From Romanomermis culicivorax (Eukaryota > Nematoda > Enoplea > Mermithida > Mermithidae): a stretch of DNA of 64,000 nt. The number at the start of each line of letters is the position of its first letter. Position 1 is the first letter of the stretch. The stretch is from the NCBI GenBank assembly GCA_963922205.1, contig CAWUHX010000025.1, forward strand, positions 310,001 to 374,000. The letters are read 5' to 3'. Positions 1 to 11,186 of the stretch are shown in pieces. The notes beneath the pieces are model-generated. The model saw only the letters and a list, made by a program, of their open reading frames with translations, had not been told where the DNA came from and searched no databases. The position numbers and the translations under genes are program-made.

Positions 1-195
1 GACCGATTCGTTGAATTTTCCACAGTTGGAAATTCCTTTCACCAAAAATTACAAAAATACGCTTGTTTACATCCGGAATAATTTTTTTTGTGTAAAGTGA
101 CCGTCTGATTGAATTCCCAACAGTTGAAAACCCCTTCCCCAAAAACACCACGGACATATATTTGTTTTACACGCAGGATAACCAGATAACACTAC
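1..195. repeat. about 100-bp tandem repeat, two copies, cut by window edge
   Basis: Two degenerate copies of a unit of roughly 100 bp. Each contains a TTGAATTCCCCA-like block, a CCCCTTCC-type block and a block reading CGCTTGTTTACA followed by GGATAATTTTTT. The same unit makes a longer array at about 17640-18160, so this is a dispersed satellite-like family. No coding potential is seen. Confidence 0.7.
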
Positions 196-319
196 ATCTG
201 TTTCACAAAAAATGATTTTTTGAAACCCAAACAAAGGGGATTTTCTCGAACTTTAGTTAGTCATATAATTTGACCAAATCAGTATTTTCAAAAAAAAAAC
301 ATTTCGAGAGGACACTTCA

Positions 320-620
320 TGGATGCACGGGTAAAAGTATCAAGGTCCAGGGATGCATACCCATTGAGGAACCTGATGCAACTGGGGGCCCTAAAAAATC
401 TTTTTCGTATGTTTTTGGCGCCCCACCGAGCACCACTTGATTATAGACCCCCAACGACCTTTGCCACCCCTATGGTTGCCTATATAGCGGATATTATGGA
501 AAAAACCTCAAGTCTCTATCTATAACCGTTTTTGCTCTAGGGGGGTTAGTCAGATTTTAGGGTGCCAAGTATGTTATAGGCTGACGCTACCGCGTCACCT
601 ATGATAAGTTGTGCAAGCGA
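320..620. repeat. dispersed repeat, copy 1 (partner at 20145-20455)
   Basis: About 270 bp is shared with 20145-20455 in the same orientation. The shared blocks include CACCGAGCACCACTTG, a TAACCGTTTTTGCTCTAG-type block and a tail reading GTTATAGGCTGACGCTA then CACCTATGAT. The short open frames across it are not conserved between copies, so I read it as non-coding repeat. I cannot place it in a known superfamily. Confidence 0.65.
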
Positions 621-779
621 GTCGGAAACATGGATAAATGTGCGGTGGTGTAGCAGTCTACTTTCCATCACAAGGACACGCACGATTTGAAAAATTTGAA
701 AAATACGCATGATGTGCCATGGCAGACCGCACTTACCACGCCAGATTGATTGGTCTTCCCATCCATTGGAAGGCAGCAA

Positions 780-1480
780 TTTCATTTCTCAATCAGGCTG
801 GAGGTAAACATAATTCTCCAGTTTTCAATGATGTCTTTCCATGCTACATCTTAGTGGATTGATCTGAGCAGGTGTTAATGCAATTTCAATATATTATTGA
901 TACTTTCATCAGCTAAATATTTGGCTTCAATTTTTTCAATTTGGTCAGCAATTGGCATTGAGTCACTGCTTGTCTTTCAGCGTCTTCTTTAACTGCTCAC
1001 AATTGTCATATTTCATGTCATTAATGTGATCTGCAACTTGTCACTTTGAATAGATTGAATCACTGAGAGCATGCAGTGAACTATGATCAGAAACATGTGA
1101 TTTTTGTTTTATGTACAATCGGTAATCAATTTCTAAATACAATTTTGCTTCTTTTTAGCTTTGATGTAGTTTTTGTATTCATTTGGTTCCTATTTGCACT
1201 CGTATTGCTTTTACAACTTTGGTTAAAGTGTCAATAGCTTCCATGCCACAGTAAAAGTAAAATAATCCAAACCATGTACTAGGAAAGCATTCCTTGTAGT
1301 AGCTGTACAATAATCGAGTATACGAAACAGAGTGGTATGGCTCAAGCCTAAGTGGGCTTCATTTCCGTCATTGATGAAGTTGCAATATTGTGAAACGATT
1401 AGATTTGAATTAATGATATTCCAAATGAATGGAACGCAAATTTGCACCTGAAGTTTTCTCAACAATATCAAAAATGCGTT
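780..1480 (-). pseudogene. decayed transposon-derived coding remnant
   Basis: On the minus strand a stretch around 1265-1400 reads like LGLSHTTLFRILDYC followed by a GLDYF block. This resembles a transposon-derived protein family I recall from cnidarians and other marine invertebrates, with a pattern of LGLS.xTLxRIL..C followed by GLDYF. After GLDYF the reading continues only in another frame, where a CGMEAIDTLTKVV stretch is visible, so at least one frameshift is present. Stops occur throughout the rest. The family assignment is from memory of its motif pattern and is tentative. Confidence 0.35.
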
Positions 1481-1484
1481 TTAC

Positions 1485-3018
1485 TTTGTATGATTTCCAA
1501 TGTAAAGCAATATTGATATCATATCAAACCTTATGGGTATATAATATAGTCAAGAGGTCGGCCTGCAATGAAAAGTTTTACTTAGAGTATTGGAATTTTG
1601 AGTGAATGAGTGCATTTTTAAACAAAAAGTTCCCTAATTTGATTCAAAAATGGCTTCCGCCTGTTCCACTGTGGTACACTCAATGGTCCTTTAATTTTGA
1701 TAAAACATTGTCGGTATGTGGCGAAGGGATCCAGCCATAACATAGTGGAGTTTGATCAATGATACTCATTATTTGACTCCATGGGATACAGAAATGTGTG
1801 AATTTGGGCCATAGACGACTGCTGTAAATTGGAATTTAAAGTGTAGTGTAAACAATAATTTTGATGCTACATATAACTATACGTGCCATGCATATACTCC
1901 AAACATTGTTACGTACACTGACAAAATATTATTGATCGACATTGCATAGCTGATTACTTATAGGCCTTCAACGATTGTGACCTTTATCGAAAATTTCAAT
2001 AAATGGGCTGTCGCTGGAAAAGACCACAGCAACAATGTAAATCAATTTTTGGGGCTAGAAAAAATTTGTTTTGTTCATTTTCAATAAAATACAAGAATAT
2101 TTGCTTCAATCAATATCAATGTTGGAGTCAAAGACCCAAGGCCACGATAATTTTCGATCCTCCTAGCATGATAGCGGGAGGCATTGTTTTGGGCGGAGAG
2201 ACCACTTCGCTGTTTTGTAAATCTGAAGGTAAAGAAATGAAGCATCGAGAATTTTTCAGAAGCCTTGAAATTCCGAGCAGAGACCTTTTTTCGGATTGTA
2301 ATAAATAATTTTACGTCTTTATTTAGATCATTGCCTCGTCCAGATGGAAGAAATAAACTGTGGAATTCCACTTTTCTATTACAAAATTAGATGCTAAAAA
2401 TTAGGAAATCCTTTTGGATTAGAAGATATTCAAAATCTGTGAGAAAAATTAGGTAAAACTTTCAGTTTCTGCTTCAAACAAAGTCGTCAAAAATTGGACC
2501 CTAAACTCGTTTAACCTTTTGTCCATTAATCCGTGAGTAGTCAGAATTGTGGTCGAGGGAATTGTATGACGCATCATAATAAACGAATATGTTTTAAACT
2601 TAGAAACCTGTTAACAGTTTTAGGATTTTGAGTTCCTGACATTGATGATAAAAAAGCTGAAAGAAAAACATTTTGCCGAGCTTTTCCGACATCGTGGAGT
2701 CGCATGCCAGGAAAAAATGACCTTTGAACTATGAGCATTAAAAATTAGAAGAAAATCTGAACAAATGTCGGAATTTGACCACTGAGACTGGTACTCCCAA
2801 CTTTGTTAAAGGAAGTAATAAAAAGCTGAAAATTCCATGAAACAGCTTGATAAAAGAATCCACTTATGGAATTAGAAAGAGATTGATGGTCAACATTTTG
2901 AGTTACCACTTTTTGTCCTTGTGCCAGGTATTGAAGAAAGCGTGTAAAATATAGTTTGTGAATAATGAAAAAACGAAACAATACTATTGGTGAATGGGAT
3001 AGTTATATGCTAGATTCT
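1485..3018. other. AT-rich intergenic, nothing recognised
   Basis: No gene, RNA or repeat that I can support. Open frames here are short and lack splice or homology support. Confidence 0.5.
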
Positions 3019-3019
3019 T

Positions 3020-4834
3020 AAGGCCTCGTCATACTTCACCGCGCGGTACCACCTTTGAAGTATGAATAGGTTTTTGTAATTTTCGCGGCGGCCATCAAGT
3101 TTCAACTGAAACGAAATTTTCGAACAAGCCATGTGTTGAAAAGTTGCAGCATACTGTTGTTATAACATATTGTTGCAAACTGTGACATCTATACATGTAG
3201 TTGAATCATATTTTTCACTTTAATGGTGAATTCTGACACTTGTCAAATCATTTTACCGAATCGATTACTATATTTTTCATGAAGATTTACTAAGAAGTTG
3301 ATCACTTAATTTGCATTGAAGACATTAATGTGTAAAAATTATGAATATGCAAAGTAGGTGTAAACATGTTCCTACAGCAAGTGTGCTCGCACATTTTGGT
3401 TGTGTCTTTATTCCCCCAACGTCTCTTTTCAGCAAATATCCCGATTGTCCGAAAGTTCATATTCGCCGTAGGTCCCGATTCCCCGAATAATGAATAAATT
3501 TCCTATTTCCCCGAAAAATGCACTGGTCCCTATTCCCTGAACGTCCCGGTTTCCCGAATACTAGGGAAACGATGGATCCACTTTGAATCTGGGTCCTAAA
3601 CAGCAAGTCCGATCGGACCCAGATCAGATCTGGATCCTGTATATAGCATATATGTGAATGAATAATCGTGTATATACAGGGTGAGCTAAAAAAAGGCGAC
3701 CGGTGCCGACTTCCATAACTTTTGAACAGATAAAGCTTTTTTAATGCAGATTGCTGCATTAGAATGCCCTGTTTATCTTCACTATAGGGGTCAAGTTTTA
3801 TGCTCCTAGCATTTGTGGTTACTTTACAAACAGGAATTTAGTAAAAGTGATAATTTTTCAAAAAGTAAAAATTGTGAAATCAAAGTAAAAGTTGTCCTAT
3901 TGTGAGAAACGTTTTGTAAAGCTTTTTACACACAATAATACTCCGAAAGTCACCCAGATTTTTAAGTTACACGTAATTTAAAGTCATTAACTTCTTGTTT
4001 CAATATGGGCCAAAATTTCGCCAAAATCAAGAGCTTTCGTTTTGAAATTGGAAAAAAAGCAAAATCAGAACAAAATCAATTCTGTCATTGACCAGATTGA
4101 AAAACGATAAAAATTATTGGTGAAACGGTAAGTAAAACACACTAAAACGGCTTTCTTGTAGTTTCCAGCTCTTATATGGTTCTCAAGATTGGATTTATTG
4201 TACTTTTCTATTGTAAAACATGTTGATTTTGTCAATTTTTGTTAATTTTTCAAAATTTATTTGCAAAAAAACCGACGTTTTGTATATTTGATTCTAGTAG
4301 GTCAAATATGGCTGAAACTTTGCAGTTTTTATGCCAGATGTTTTATCTATCGACGACAAAAAACCGCATTAAAAAAGCTTCACCCGTTTCAAAACTATGA
4401 AAGTCGGTCGCCTTTTTTTTGGCTCACCCTGTATATGCAATTTTTCAAAATCAATTTATGTAGATTGATATTTCTCAGCAGTTCAAGAGCTATTAACCGT
4501 TGGAATAAGAAGCAAATTAAAGCAAGAGCCCAAAATCTTTAGATTAGGCTTTTTGCAAGCTTCTATCTGCATCGCGTAGGAATGATTGATTTCATTTTTC
4601 CTTTGCGCTTTTTATTTTTCGATTTTTTTTGATTTTTTAGCATTTTTTGCATTTCGTTGTTGAGACGAGCAAAATCCAAAAGCAACAAAGCGGCGCCGTA
4701 GGGCGCCGCGCGGTACCGCGCGGTGAAGTATGACAAGGCGCCGCGCGGCGCCGCTTGTTAGTATGAATAGGACAACCGGCCCCGGCGCCGCGAGGTACCG
4801 CGCGGTACCTCGCGACGAAGTATGACAGGGCCTT
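3020..4834. mobile_element. MITE-like element with GCGCGGTACC-rich inverted ends, copy 1
   Basis: The ends are inverted: the left starts AAGGCCTCGTCATACTTC and the right end reads, on the opposite strand, AAAGGCCCTGTCATACTTC. Both ends carry GC-rich palindromes built on GCGCGGTACC and GGCGCC, which stand out from the AT-rich surroundings. A Tc1/mariner-like MITE (3677-4431) sits inside it. Related copies start at 5060 and 41778. No transposase is present, so it would be non-autonomous. Confidence 0.7.
3677..4431. mobile_element. Tc1/mariner-like MITE with TA target duplication
   Basis: A 755-bp element with near-perfect inverted ends beginning CAGGGTGAGCTAAAAAAAGG. It is flanked by TA on both sides (TATATA before, TATATG after), the target duplication expected for the Tc1/mariner superfamily. 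The inverted similarity goes deeper, with blocks around GCATTAAAAAAGCTT near both ends. A second copy of the family is at 22121-23573. It is inserted in the older GCGCGGTACC element. Confidence 0.85.
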
Positions 4835-5059
4835 TACCCGATATTTGGTAGGACGTGTTATCTCAACAGTGCTTATAGAATAGAAATGAATATAGAATAA
4901 AAATCGGATCCTAAACCATATCTTGATGTTTGGGGCCATATTGCACGTCACATCGATTCCTTGTTTTTCGAAACAAACTCAAGAAGAAAAGTTTAGCAAT
5001 TAAACTTCGCGCAATGCCTTAATTTTTATTGCTGTTTTTTGCTATTCGAGTTAGAACTT

Positions 5060-5665
5060 TAGGCCCTGTCATCACCGCGCGGTACCCCCCCCCCCCCCCG
5101 GTGTCGCCTGGGAAGTATGAATCGATTTTTCTAATTTTTGTGGCAGCGTGCTGTACCGCTTTCAAAGTTCGACTCAAACGAAATTTTCGGACAACTCATG
5201 TGTTATAAACATACATGCACGTGGGGGGGGTTGGGGTTTTGTGACCCCCCAGACTTTGATTGACCCCCAGCAGATTTGACTACCCCAGCAATGATCGAGA
5301 AGATGAAGGAAAATGAGCAAGAGAGAAGAGAAAGTCGTCAAAAAAATTGGGGACAGATGCGGTAGTTTAACAATTTTTCTAAACAAAGCATACTTGAAGT
5401 CCAAAAAAGTAACATTAAAACCTTAAACAGTGCAAATTTCACATATCTGACTGAAATAAAATGAAGAATATGCTGCCTGGATGTTAGAGGGCCATATCTA
5501 AGATCTTTTTTTGTTGTCAAGAACGAAAAAACTTTGTATTTTACCCCTTGTCCTGGCTGATCCAAAGCATAATTTCTATGCTGTGCGTGTGTTGTTATAA
5601 AGCTGAAATATATTGTTGCTATAACATATTTATGGATACTATAACATCTGTAAATGAAGTTCAAT
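5060..5665. mobile_element. GCGCGGTACC element, copy 2, interrupted by a hAT-like MITE
   Basis: It starts TAGGCCCTGTCAT and CACCGCGCGGTACC and contains a run of about 14 C. It shares with 3060-3215 the stretch around GAAACGAAATTTTCG and the ATAACATCTGTA block. It is split at 5209/5594 by an inserted MITE (5210-5593). The right side runs into the AAAAG array. The copy at 42840-42990 shows the uninterrupted version of the same site. Confidence 0.65.
5210..5593. mobile_element. hAT-like MITE with 8-bp target duplication GTTATAAA
   Basis: A 384-bp insert whose left end reads CATACATGCACGTGG. Its right end, on the opposite strand, reads CAACACACGCACAGCATAG. It is flanked by GTTATAAA at 5202-5209 and 5594-5601. 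The related copy around 42900 has this site once, which supports a true target duplication. Eight-base duplications are typical of hAT elements. Other members are at 22640-23540 and 42472-42801. Confidence 0.8.
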
Positions 5666-5670
5666 CATAT

Positions 5671-6500
5671 AAGAAAAGAGAAGAAAAGAAAAGAAAAGAA
5701 AAGAAAAGAAAAGAAAAGAAAAGAAAAGAAAAGAAAAGAAAAGAAAAGAAAAGAAAAGAAAAGAAAAGAAAAGAAAAGAAAAGAAAAGAAAAGAAAAGAA
5801 AAGAAAAGAAAAGAAAAGAAAAGAAAAGAAAAGAAAAGAAAAGAAAAGAAAAGAAAAGAAAAGAAAAGAAAAGAAAAGAAAAGAAAAGAAAAGAAAAGAA
5901 AAGAAAAGAAAAGAAAAGAAAAGAAAAGAAAAGAAAAGAAAAGAAAAGAAAAGAAAAGAAAAGAAAAGAAAAGAAAAGAAAAGAAAAGAAAAGAAAAGAA
6001 AAGAAAAGAAAAGAAAAAGAAAAGAAAAGAAAAGAAAAGAAAAGAAAAGAAAAGAAAAGAAAAGAAAAGAAAAGAAAAGAAAAGAAAAGAAAAGAAAAGA
6101 AAAGAAAAGAAAAGAAAAGAAAAGAAAAGAAAAGAAAAGAAAAGAAAAGAAAAGAAAAGAAAAGAAAAGAAAAGAAAAGAAAAGAAAAGAAAAGAAAAGA
6201 AAAGAAAAGAAAAGAAAAGAAAAGAAAAGAAAAGAAAAGAAAAGAAAAGAAAAGAAAAGAAAAGAAAAGAAAAGAAAAGAAAAGAAAAGAAAAGAAAAGA
6301 AAAGAAAAGAAAAGAAAAGAAAAGAAAAGAAAAGAAAAGAAAAGAAAAGAAAAGAAAAGAAAAGAAAAGAAAAGAAAAGAAAAGAAAAGAAAAGAAAAGA
6401 AAAGAAAAGAAAAGAAAAGAAAAGAAAAGAAAAGAAAAGAAAAGAAAAGAAAAGAAAAGAAAAGAAAAGAAAAGAAAAGAAAGGAAGAAAAAAGAAAAAA
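5671..6500. repeat. (AAAAG)n microsatellite, about 830 bp
   Basis: An almost perfect AAAAG array with one phase slip near 6014 and imperfect units at both ends. It is open in several frames on both strands (KRKEK or LFFSF repeats), but this follows from the 15-nt coding period of a 5-nt unit and is not a gene. The right edge joins the left inverted arm that starts about 6490. Confidence 0.97.
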
Positions 6501-6990
6501 ATCTCGAAAGATAAAAAACTTCATCATAAACCGATTTGTCCATCAGATTACCCGTGCAAAACTTTCACTCTTAGAAATAACTTGTAAAAACAAAGGCGGC
6601 CGTTCGCCAGCAAGTTCCAACCTCAGAAATCTACTTTAAGGTGTACACGTATATTAGGAGGCGGAACAACGCCTTTGATTGGCTAGTTTCAGAAATTTTC
6701 ATCCTTTGATGTGTCGCCCATCTTTACTTTATATCAAGATGGAATCTTGATTTTTCTCAAGATGGGATCTTGATTTTTTTAAAATGCCACCTTGACATTT
6801 TTTAAGATTATCCTGAAGAAGCGGTGCTATTGAAAAGAAAGATGAGCATCGAAAAACCTTATATCTTGACTTTTTTGCGATGCCACTTGAAATTTTTGCA
6901 ATGCATCTTGAAAAAATGTTGTGCTCATTGTTGGAAGGTAACGATTTTTTCAAGTGGTAACAATTTTTTTTCAAATTGCTCTTCTTGTTT
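6490..6990. repeat. left arm of a long inverted pair flanking the Polinton-like locus
   Basis: This segment matches the reverse complement of 15312-15830 along most of its length. Shared blocks include TTTGTCCAT..GATT.CCCGT, CGCCAGCAAG, CAACGCCTTT.ATT then CTAGTTTCAGAAA, and many TCTTGA/AAGATG modules ending in TTTTTCAAGTGGTAAC. Identity judged by eye is only about 70%. The two arms enclose 8.3 kb containing the Polinton-like genes. Whether they are the element ends or an older foldback is open. Confidence 0.65.
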
Positions 6991-7057
6991 TCCATAAATA
7001 TAATGCTAATGTTACTGTAAACATTTTAACAGGTCAAGGTATTAGCTGCGGTTCTAG

Positions 7058-7172
7058 GACAAGTTGCCCATAGTAATTCGTCCCCACTGCAGTTCGCCCT
7101 CATCACAATTCACCCCTGAGCAATTCACCCCCAGCGACTCGCCCCTGATAATTCGCCCCTGGTTCTAATATC
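7058..7172. repeat. short 15-bp tandem repeat (AATTCGCCCCTG type)
   Basis: About six head-to-tail degenerate units of 13-16 bp with the core AATTCGCCCCT or AATTCACCCCT. The core AATTCGCYC and the 15-bp period recur in arrays at 43745-43968 (opposite strand) and 50158-50272. Confidence 0.75.
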
Positions 7173-8338
7173 TTACCTACGTTTTGGATTTAAAAGCAAC
7201 TCCATGCTATGTTATGTAATATATTTCCAGACATTTTCCCCATTAGATAACCATATTTTATGTGAAGCATAAAGGAAATGAAAAGTTGATTTTTCCCTTC
7301 GCCCCGTCTTCTCTGTTTTCCTTTCTATTCCTTCTCTGTTTTCCTTTCTATTCTTTTTTTGTACTGTCTTTTTCCTTTTATTTTCTGGTTTCATACATAT
7401 TTTCCTTTTCCAGCTTCATTTCTTGTAACTTTCCATCGGAATCTATGGAGAGCAATTGGGAGTATTACAAAGTATCACAATCATTCTACATGTGACTCTA
7501 TCGTATTCTTTACAATCTTTTTAGTGACAACTTTGCGGTGTATCAAAAACAAAAAAGAAATAAAAAGAATAAAAAAAGAAAAAACACAAGAAAAATATAA
7601 AAGAAAAAAGAAGAAAACGAAAATGAACAAAAAATAATCAAAAACAATTTAGAATAAGAAACTAAACACGAAAGAAAAAATAGAAAAAAGAGGAATACCA
7701 GAAAAAAAATTAAATGAAAAAAGGAACAAAAAACAGAAAAAACAAATTCAGATCAAAGAACATAAATTACTCGCAATTCTGCTTATAATATCCGAGCTAC
7801 ACATTAAAATTCTGTGTGAATTCTCCCTGGTATTTGCGCCATCAGACTAAAATTTGGCATGACTACCGGGGATTGTGACACCATCATTACAAACTTGCAA
7901 AATATGAATTTGTAAATTCCCAATGTTGAGATTTTTCACACATTTTTGGTCGAAATTGATCATTTTCAGCCAGTTAAACTTTAGCCCCAAGCCTTCGTTT
8001 TAAACTTGAAGCCACACATTTTGTTCCAACTGGAAAAAACAACTGGTTACTTCATTTCCAGGGAACTACTGCTCATACTCCTGTATTGCTGACTGCACGA
8101 GTAAAAGAGGCTTATAATGACTTGGTGCTAACTACAGGAGTAAAAAAACCTCATATTCAAAGAAAATTAAAAAAAAATTGTTTGTGGTCATTTATTTGAA
8201 ACATCTTTTTCTTCTATTACATAATACTTGCACTCTGCACGCAGAATTCACGAATAAATATGCTATTTCGGCTGGGAAAAATCTCTAATAGATTTTGTGC
8301 ATGGATGTATAGAAATGCGTATTACAAGACTGCTAACA
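7173..8338. other. AT-rich, low-complexity intergenic sequence
   Basis: T-rich on the left (about 7300-7420) and A-rich purine tracts at 7540-7750. The open frames here are low-complexity K/R/E or F/S strings. No supported gene. Confidence 0.6.
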
Positions 8339-8339
8339 A

Positions 8340-8440
8340 CCTATACTTTGTTTTTCTTGAAATGCTTCTAAATAATGAAAGTGAAAAGCAAGTAGTATTT
8401 CAGATTATCACGATTTTTTGATAAACAATATAAGTAGTAA
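8340..8440. mobile_element. partial copy of the ATAGTCTGTTTTT palindromic MITE
   Basis: It contains TTTTTCTTGAAATGCTTC, AATAATGAAAGTG and AAGCAAGTAGTATTTCAGAT, which match one half of the palindromic MITEs at 41146-41394, 49671-49918 and 62235-62425. Confidence 0.6.
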
Positions 8441-8447
8441 GGCGGGA

Positions 8448-8645
8448 TCGTATAGGTCCTATGGTTAAGGATACCCCTATCTTTTGTGTAAGACCTATAA
8501 TTTGTCATTTTTGGTCGATTTATAGGTCGTATGGTAAGCATATACGGTCGACTTTTGGCCAATTTATAGGTCGTACAGTAAACATATATGGTCAATTTCT
8601 TCATCGATTTATAGGTCGTATGGTAAAGGATACAGGTTCTAGAGT
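8448..8645. repeat. imperfect tandem repeat, unit about 55-60 bp
   Basis: About three copies of a unit containing TTTATAGGTCGTATGGTAA, ATATACGGTC and TTTGGTCGATTTATAGG. The open frame across it (SIYRSYGKHIRSTFGQFIGRT and so on) is a product of the repeat. Confidence 0.75.
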
Positions 8646-9082
8646 TACCGTAATAGTGGAATGACGGTAATTTTTCGATTATGGTAATAGTGGAATTATG
8701 GTAATAGGTGTGTTACTGTAGGTGGAAAAGGAAAATCGAAGATGAACGGAAAATGGAAAATGAAAATATATGTGGAACAACAAATGGACCTACAGTATGC
8801 ATGTACGGCACAAAAAGTAAGACAAAAATCGATCTAGAAAAAACTGGAAAGACAGTGCCTGTGCAGTGCACTAAAGTGAGAAAGGTAAGGTAAAAAAAAC
8901 ACCAAAAATGGATCTGGAAAAAGTGGACGTATGGTGCATATAGTGTACAAAGGAAAAAAGGAAAGGTAACAAAACCAAAATCAATTTGGAAAAAGTGAAC
9001 AAGGGAAAAGAGCACACCTAGTGGGCATAGAGAAAGAACATGCAGAAAAGATTATACATAGATCTGAAAGAGATGGTGTAGT
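8646..9082. other. purine-rich intergenic, degenerate short repeats
   Basis: Diffuse repeats of GGATCTGGAAAAAGTGGAC and GGACAAAGGAAAAAGA-type blocks lead into the 401-bp tandem duplication. No gene is supported. Confidence 0.5.
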
Positions 9083-9835
9083 GGACAAAGGAAAAAGAAC
9101 ATGCCTAGTGGAAATAAAGAGAAGACCTACAGGAAAAATGTTATTGATCTAAGAAGAGAACATTAGACAGCAGTGAAGAAAGCACCTGTGCTTGATAAAG
9201 GAAAAATGCTACTAAATGACTTTTCAAAAATCTAATGTGTTGTTTGCTTATATTACAAAATAATCTTATCTAACCCATGACCCCGGACTACTGTAAGTTG
9301 TCTAGGAAAAAAGAAAAAGGCCTAAGAAGGTAATGTATGAAAGACAAAAATCGATCTAAAGAGGACGTGTAGTGGACAAAGAAAAAAGAGCATATGTAGT
9401 GGACAAAATAAAAAGATGCCCATAAAATTATTGTCATTTCATGGAGAACATGTACTGACCAGTATCAAAAATAATGAGTAATGGGTCAAAGGGAAAAGAG
9501 TATGCCTAGTGGAAATAATGAGAAGACCTACAGGAAAAATGTTATCGATCTAAAAAGAGAACATTTTGCCAGCAGTGAAAAAAGCACCTGTACTTGACAA
9601 AGGAAAAACACTACTGAATGACTTTTCAAAAATCTAACCTGTTGTTTGTTTATATTACAAAATAATCTTATTTAACCCATGAGCCCGGACTACTGTAAGC
9701 TGCCTAGAAAAAAGAAAAAGACCTGAGAAGGTAATGTATGAAAAACAAAAATGGATCTAAAGAGAACATGTCGTGGATAAAGAAAAAAGAGCATAGTGTA
9801 GTAGAAAAAGAAAAAGATGCATGTTTAATGTTTCA
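9083..9835. repeat. tandem duplication, period about 401 bp
   Basis: Two long copies, starting near 9083 and 9484, are highly similar. Both contain ATGCCTAGTGGAAATAA, AGAAGACCTACAGG, CTTTTCAAAAATCTAA, ATTACAAAATAATCTTAT and CCCGGACTACTGTAAG. The second copy ends near 9835, about 150 bp before the ATPase start. No conserved open frame is seen in the unit. It may be the left non-coding flank of the Polinton-like locus or unrelated host repeat. Confidence 0.8.
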
Positions 9836-9905
9836 TGGAAGTTAGCTTCACTGTATTTTGTTTTGTCCAACTATTTGTGTTTTACTGTATTGAAATTTTG
9901 GTAAT

Positions 9906-9913
9906 TATAAATA
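9906..9913 (+). promoter_or_regulatory. TATA-box-like sequence upstream of the ATPase
   Basis: TATAAATA lies 70 bp before the chosen ATPase start codon and is the clearest TATA-like match immediately upstream of the gene cluster. In such AT-rich DNA the match could be chance. Confidence 0.3.
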
Positions 9914-9982
9914 GCATCTCAATGAAATAAAATCATTTTGAAAAAGTGTCCAAGTAAAAAAGTGGTTGGTTTTTCTTGGAAG

Positions 9983-10633
9983 ATGTCAGATCTTGATGAG
10001 TTTTATATATGGAAACATCCATTTAACTGCATAGTTTCCGCTCCAACAAAATCAGGAAAAACACAATTTGTTAAAAACCTTGTAATTTTTGCTAAAGAAA
10101 TGATTCACCCTGCTCCTGTGAAAATTTATTGGTGTTATTCCGAATGGCAAGAAGCTTATGATGAGTTAGTTCAAAAATGTTCTTACGTAGAATTCATTCA
10201 AGGTTCACCTGACTTGGATGAACTTCAAAAAAGTAAAGATACACCTAAACTATTAATAATGGATGATATGATGCAAGAGATGAAGAATGATAAACGTTTA
10301 ACTCAACTTTCTACTAAAGGATCGCATCACTAGAATCTATCAATTATACATACAGTTCAAAATGCCTTTTTTGATGGAATGCATACAAGTAGAATAAATG
10401 CTCAATATTTGATTCTTTTAAAAAACTCTAGCGATAGATTACAAGTGCGCACACTGGCTCGACAGATTTTCCCAACTACTTCAAATTGTTTTATAGAAGC
10501 GTATGACGATGCTACCAGTATACCATATGACTATTTATTAATAGATCTTACACAGACATGTCCTGAAAAATATCCACTTAGATCTAATATATTTCCTAAC
10601 AATAATCATATGATTTTATATATACCTAAATGA
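9983..10633 (+). pseudogene. packaging-type P-loop ATPase, one internal stop
   Basis: In Polintons and adintoviruses an FtsK/HerA-type ATPase drives genome packaging into the capsid. The 216-codon frame has a Walker A motif APTKSGKT at residues 20-27, with Ala in the first position as allowed, and a Walker B strand LLIMDD at about 90-95. A STKGSHH motif lies near residue 115, followed by SIIHTVQN and a NAQYLILLKN stretch. This order matches a P-loop family I recall from Polinton-like loci of cnidarians and other invertebrates. The start is the in-frame ATG at 9983; the upstream frame has no ATG. A TAG at codon 117 interrupts it, and the frame then continues without shift to TGA at 10631. The TGA overlaps an ATG in ATGA. 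Confidence 0.8.
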
Positions 10634-11119
10634 TTCGTCATTTTTACAGAAAACTTTTTACAAGTTAGTCCGATCTTATTATTTATCGATATATTATACA
10701 GTAAATACACTTCTCTTAATAGTCTTACCGTAATTCTTTTTATATCTGTTTTTATTGTATGGTTACAATATCCTTTTCAAATTTATGAAAATGGAGAAAC
10801 TGTAAATGTTACAGATTTTATGATACCAAATACAAATAATGGTACAGATTGGGAATTATTATGGGAAAATTATGAATTGCATATAACACCCTTACTACAT
10901 TTTGTAGAAAAAATTTTACAATGTCCTCAGAATGATGGTCAATTTATGCAATTACGAGCATGTTTCAAAATAAATATTTTCAATCCTACTGTATTTTCTT
11001 GCTGTAGTCATACCAGTAAATTTCAAAACTTGTACATCAAGGGAACTAGATTAAGATGTAGTGATACTGTAGATTTATTACATAGTCAGAAAAAAATATT
11101 TGACAGTACATCAGTTTAG
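10630..11119 (+). pseudogene. small membrane-protein ORF, probably frameshifted near its start
   Basis: I do not recognise this gene. The ATG at 10630 overlaps the ATPase stop but its frame closes after 12 codons. The frame that follows the ATPase TGA is then open for 162 codons, to the TAG at 11117. This suggests a gene starting at 10630 that lost frame early, or a start at a downstream ATG (10820). The N-terminal part of the long frame has a strongly hydrophobic stretch (SLTVILFISVFIVWLQY), fitting one membrane segment. A mostly polar domain with several cysteines follows, including FSCCSH. Capsid-associated and membrane proteins are expected in this position in Polinton-like elements, but no family match is claimed. 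Confidence 0.45.
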
Positions 11120-11186
11120 TCGAAATTTTGGAAGAGGTTGCTCGTTTTTCTATAATTTGTTTTTTGTTTGTTCTGTGTCAATTACA

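Noticed and set aside
5548..6639. Long open frames of KRKEK or LFFSF repeats over the AAAAG array
   Set aside because: A 5-nt unit gives a 15-nt coding period that is stop-free in several frames on both strands. No gene signal exists outside the array.
8708..9015. Open frames on both strands in the purine-rich stretch
   Set aside because: Low-complexity K/R/E and F/S content from degenerate short repeats.
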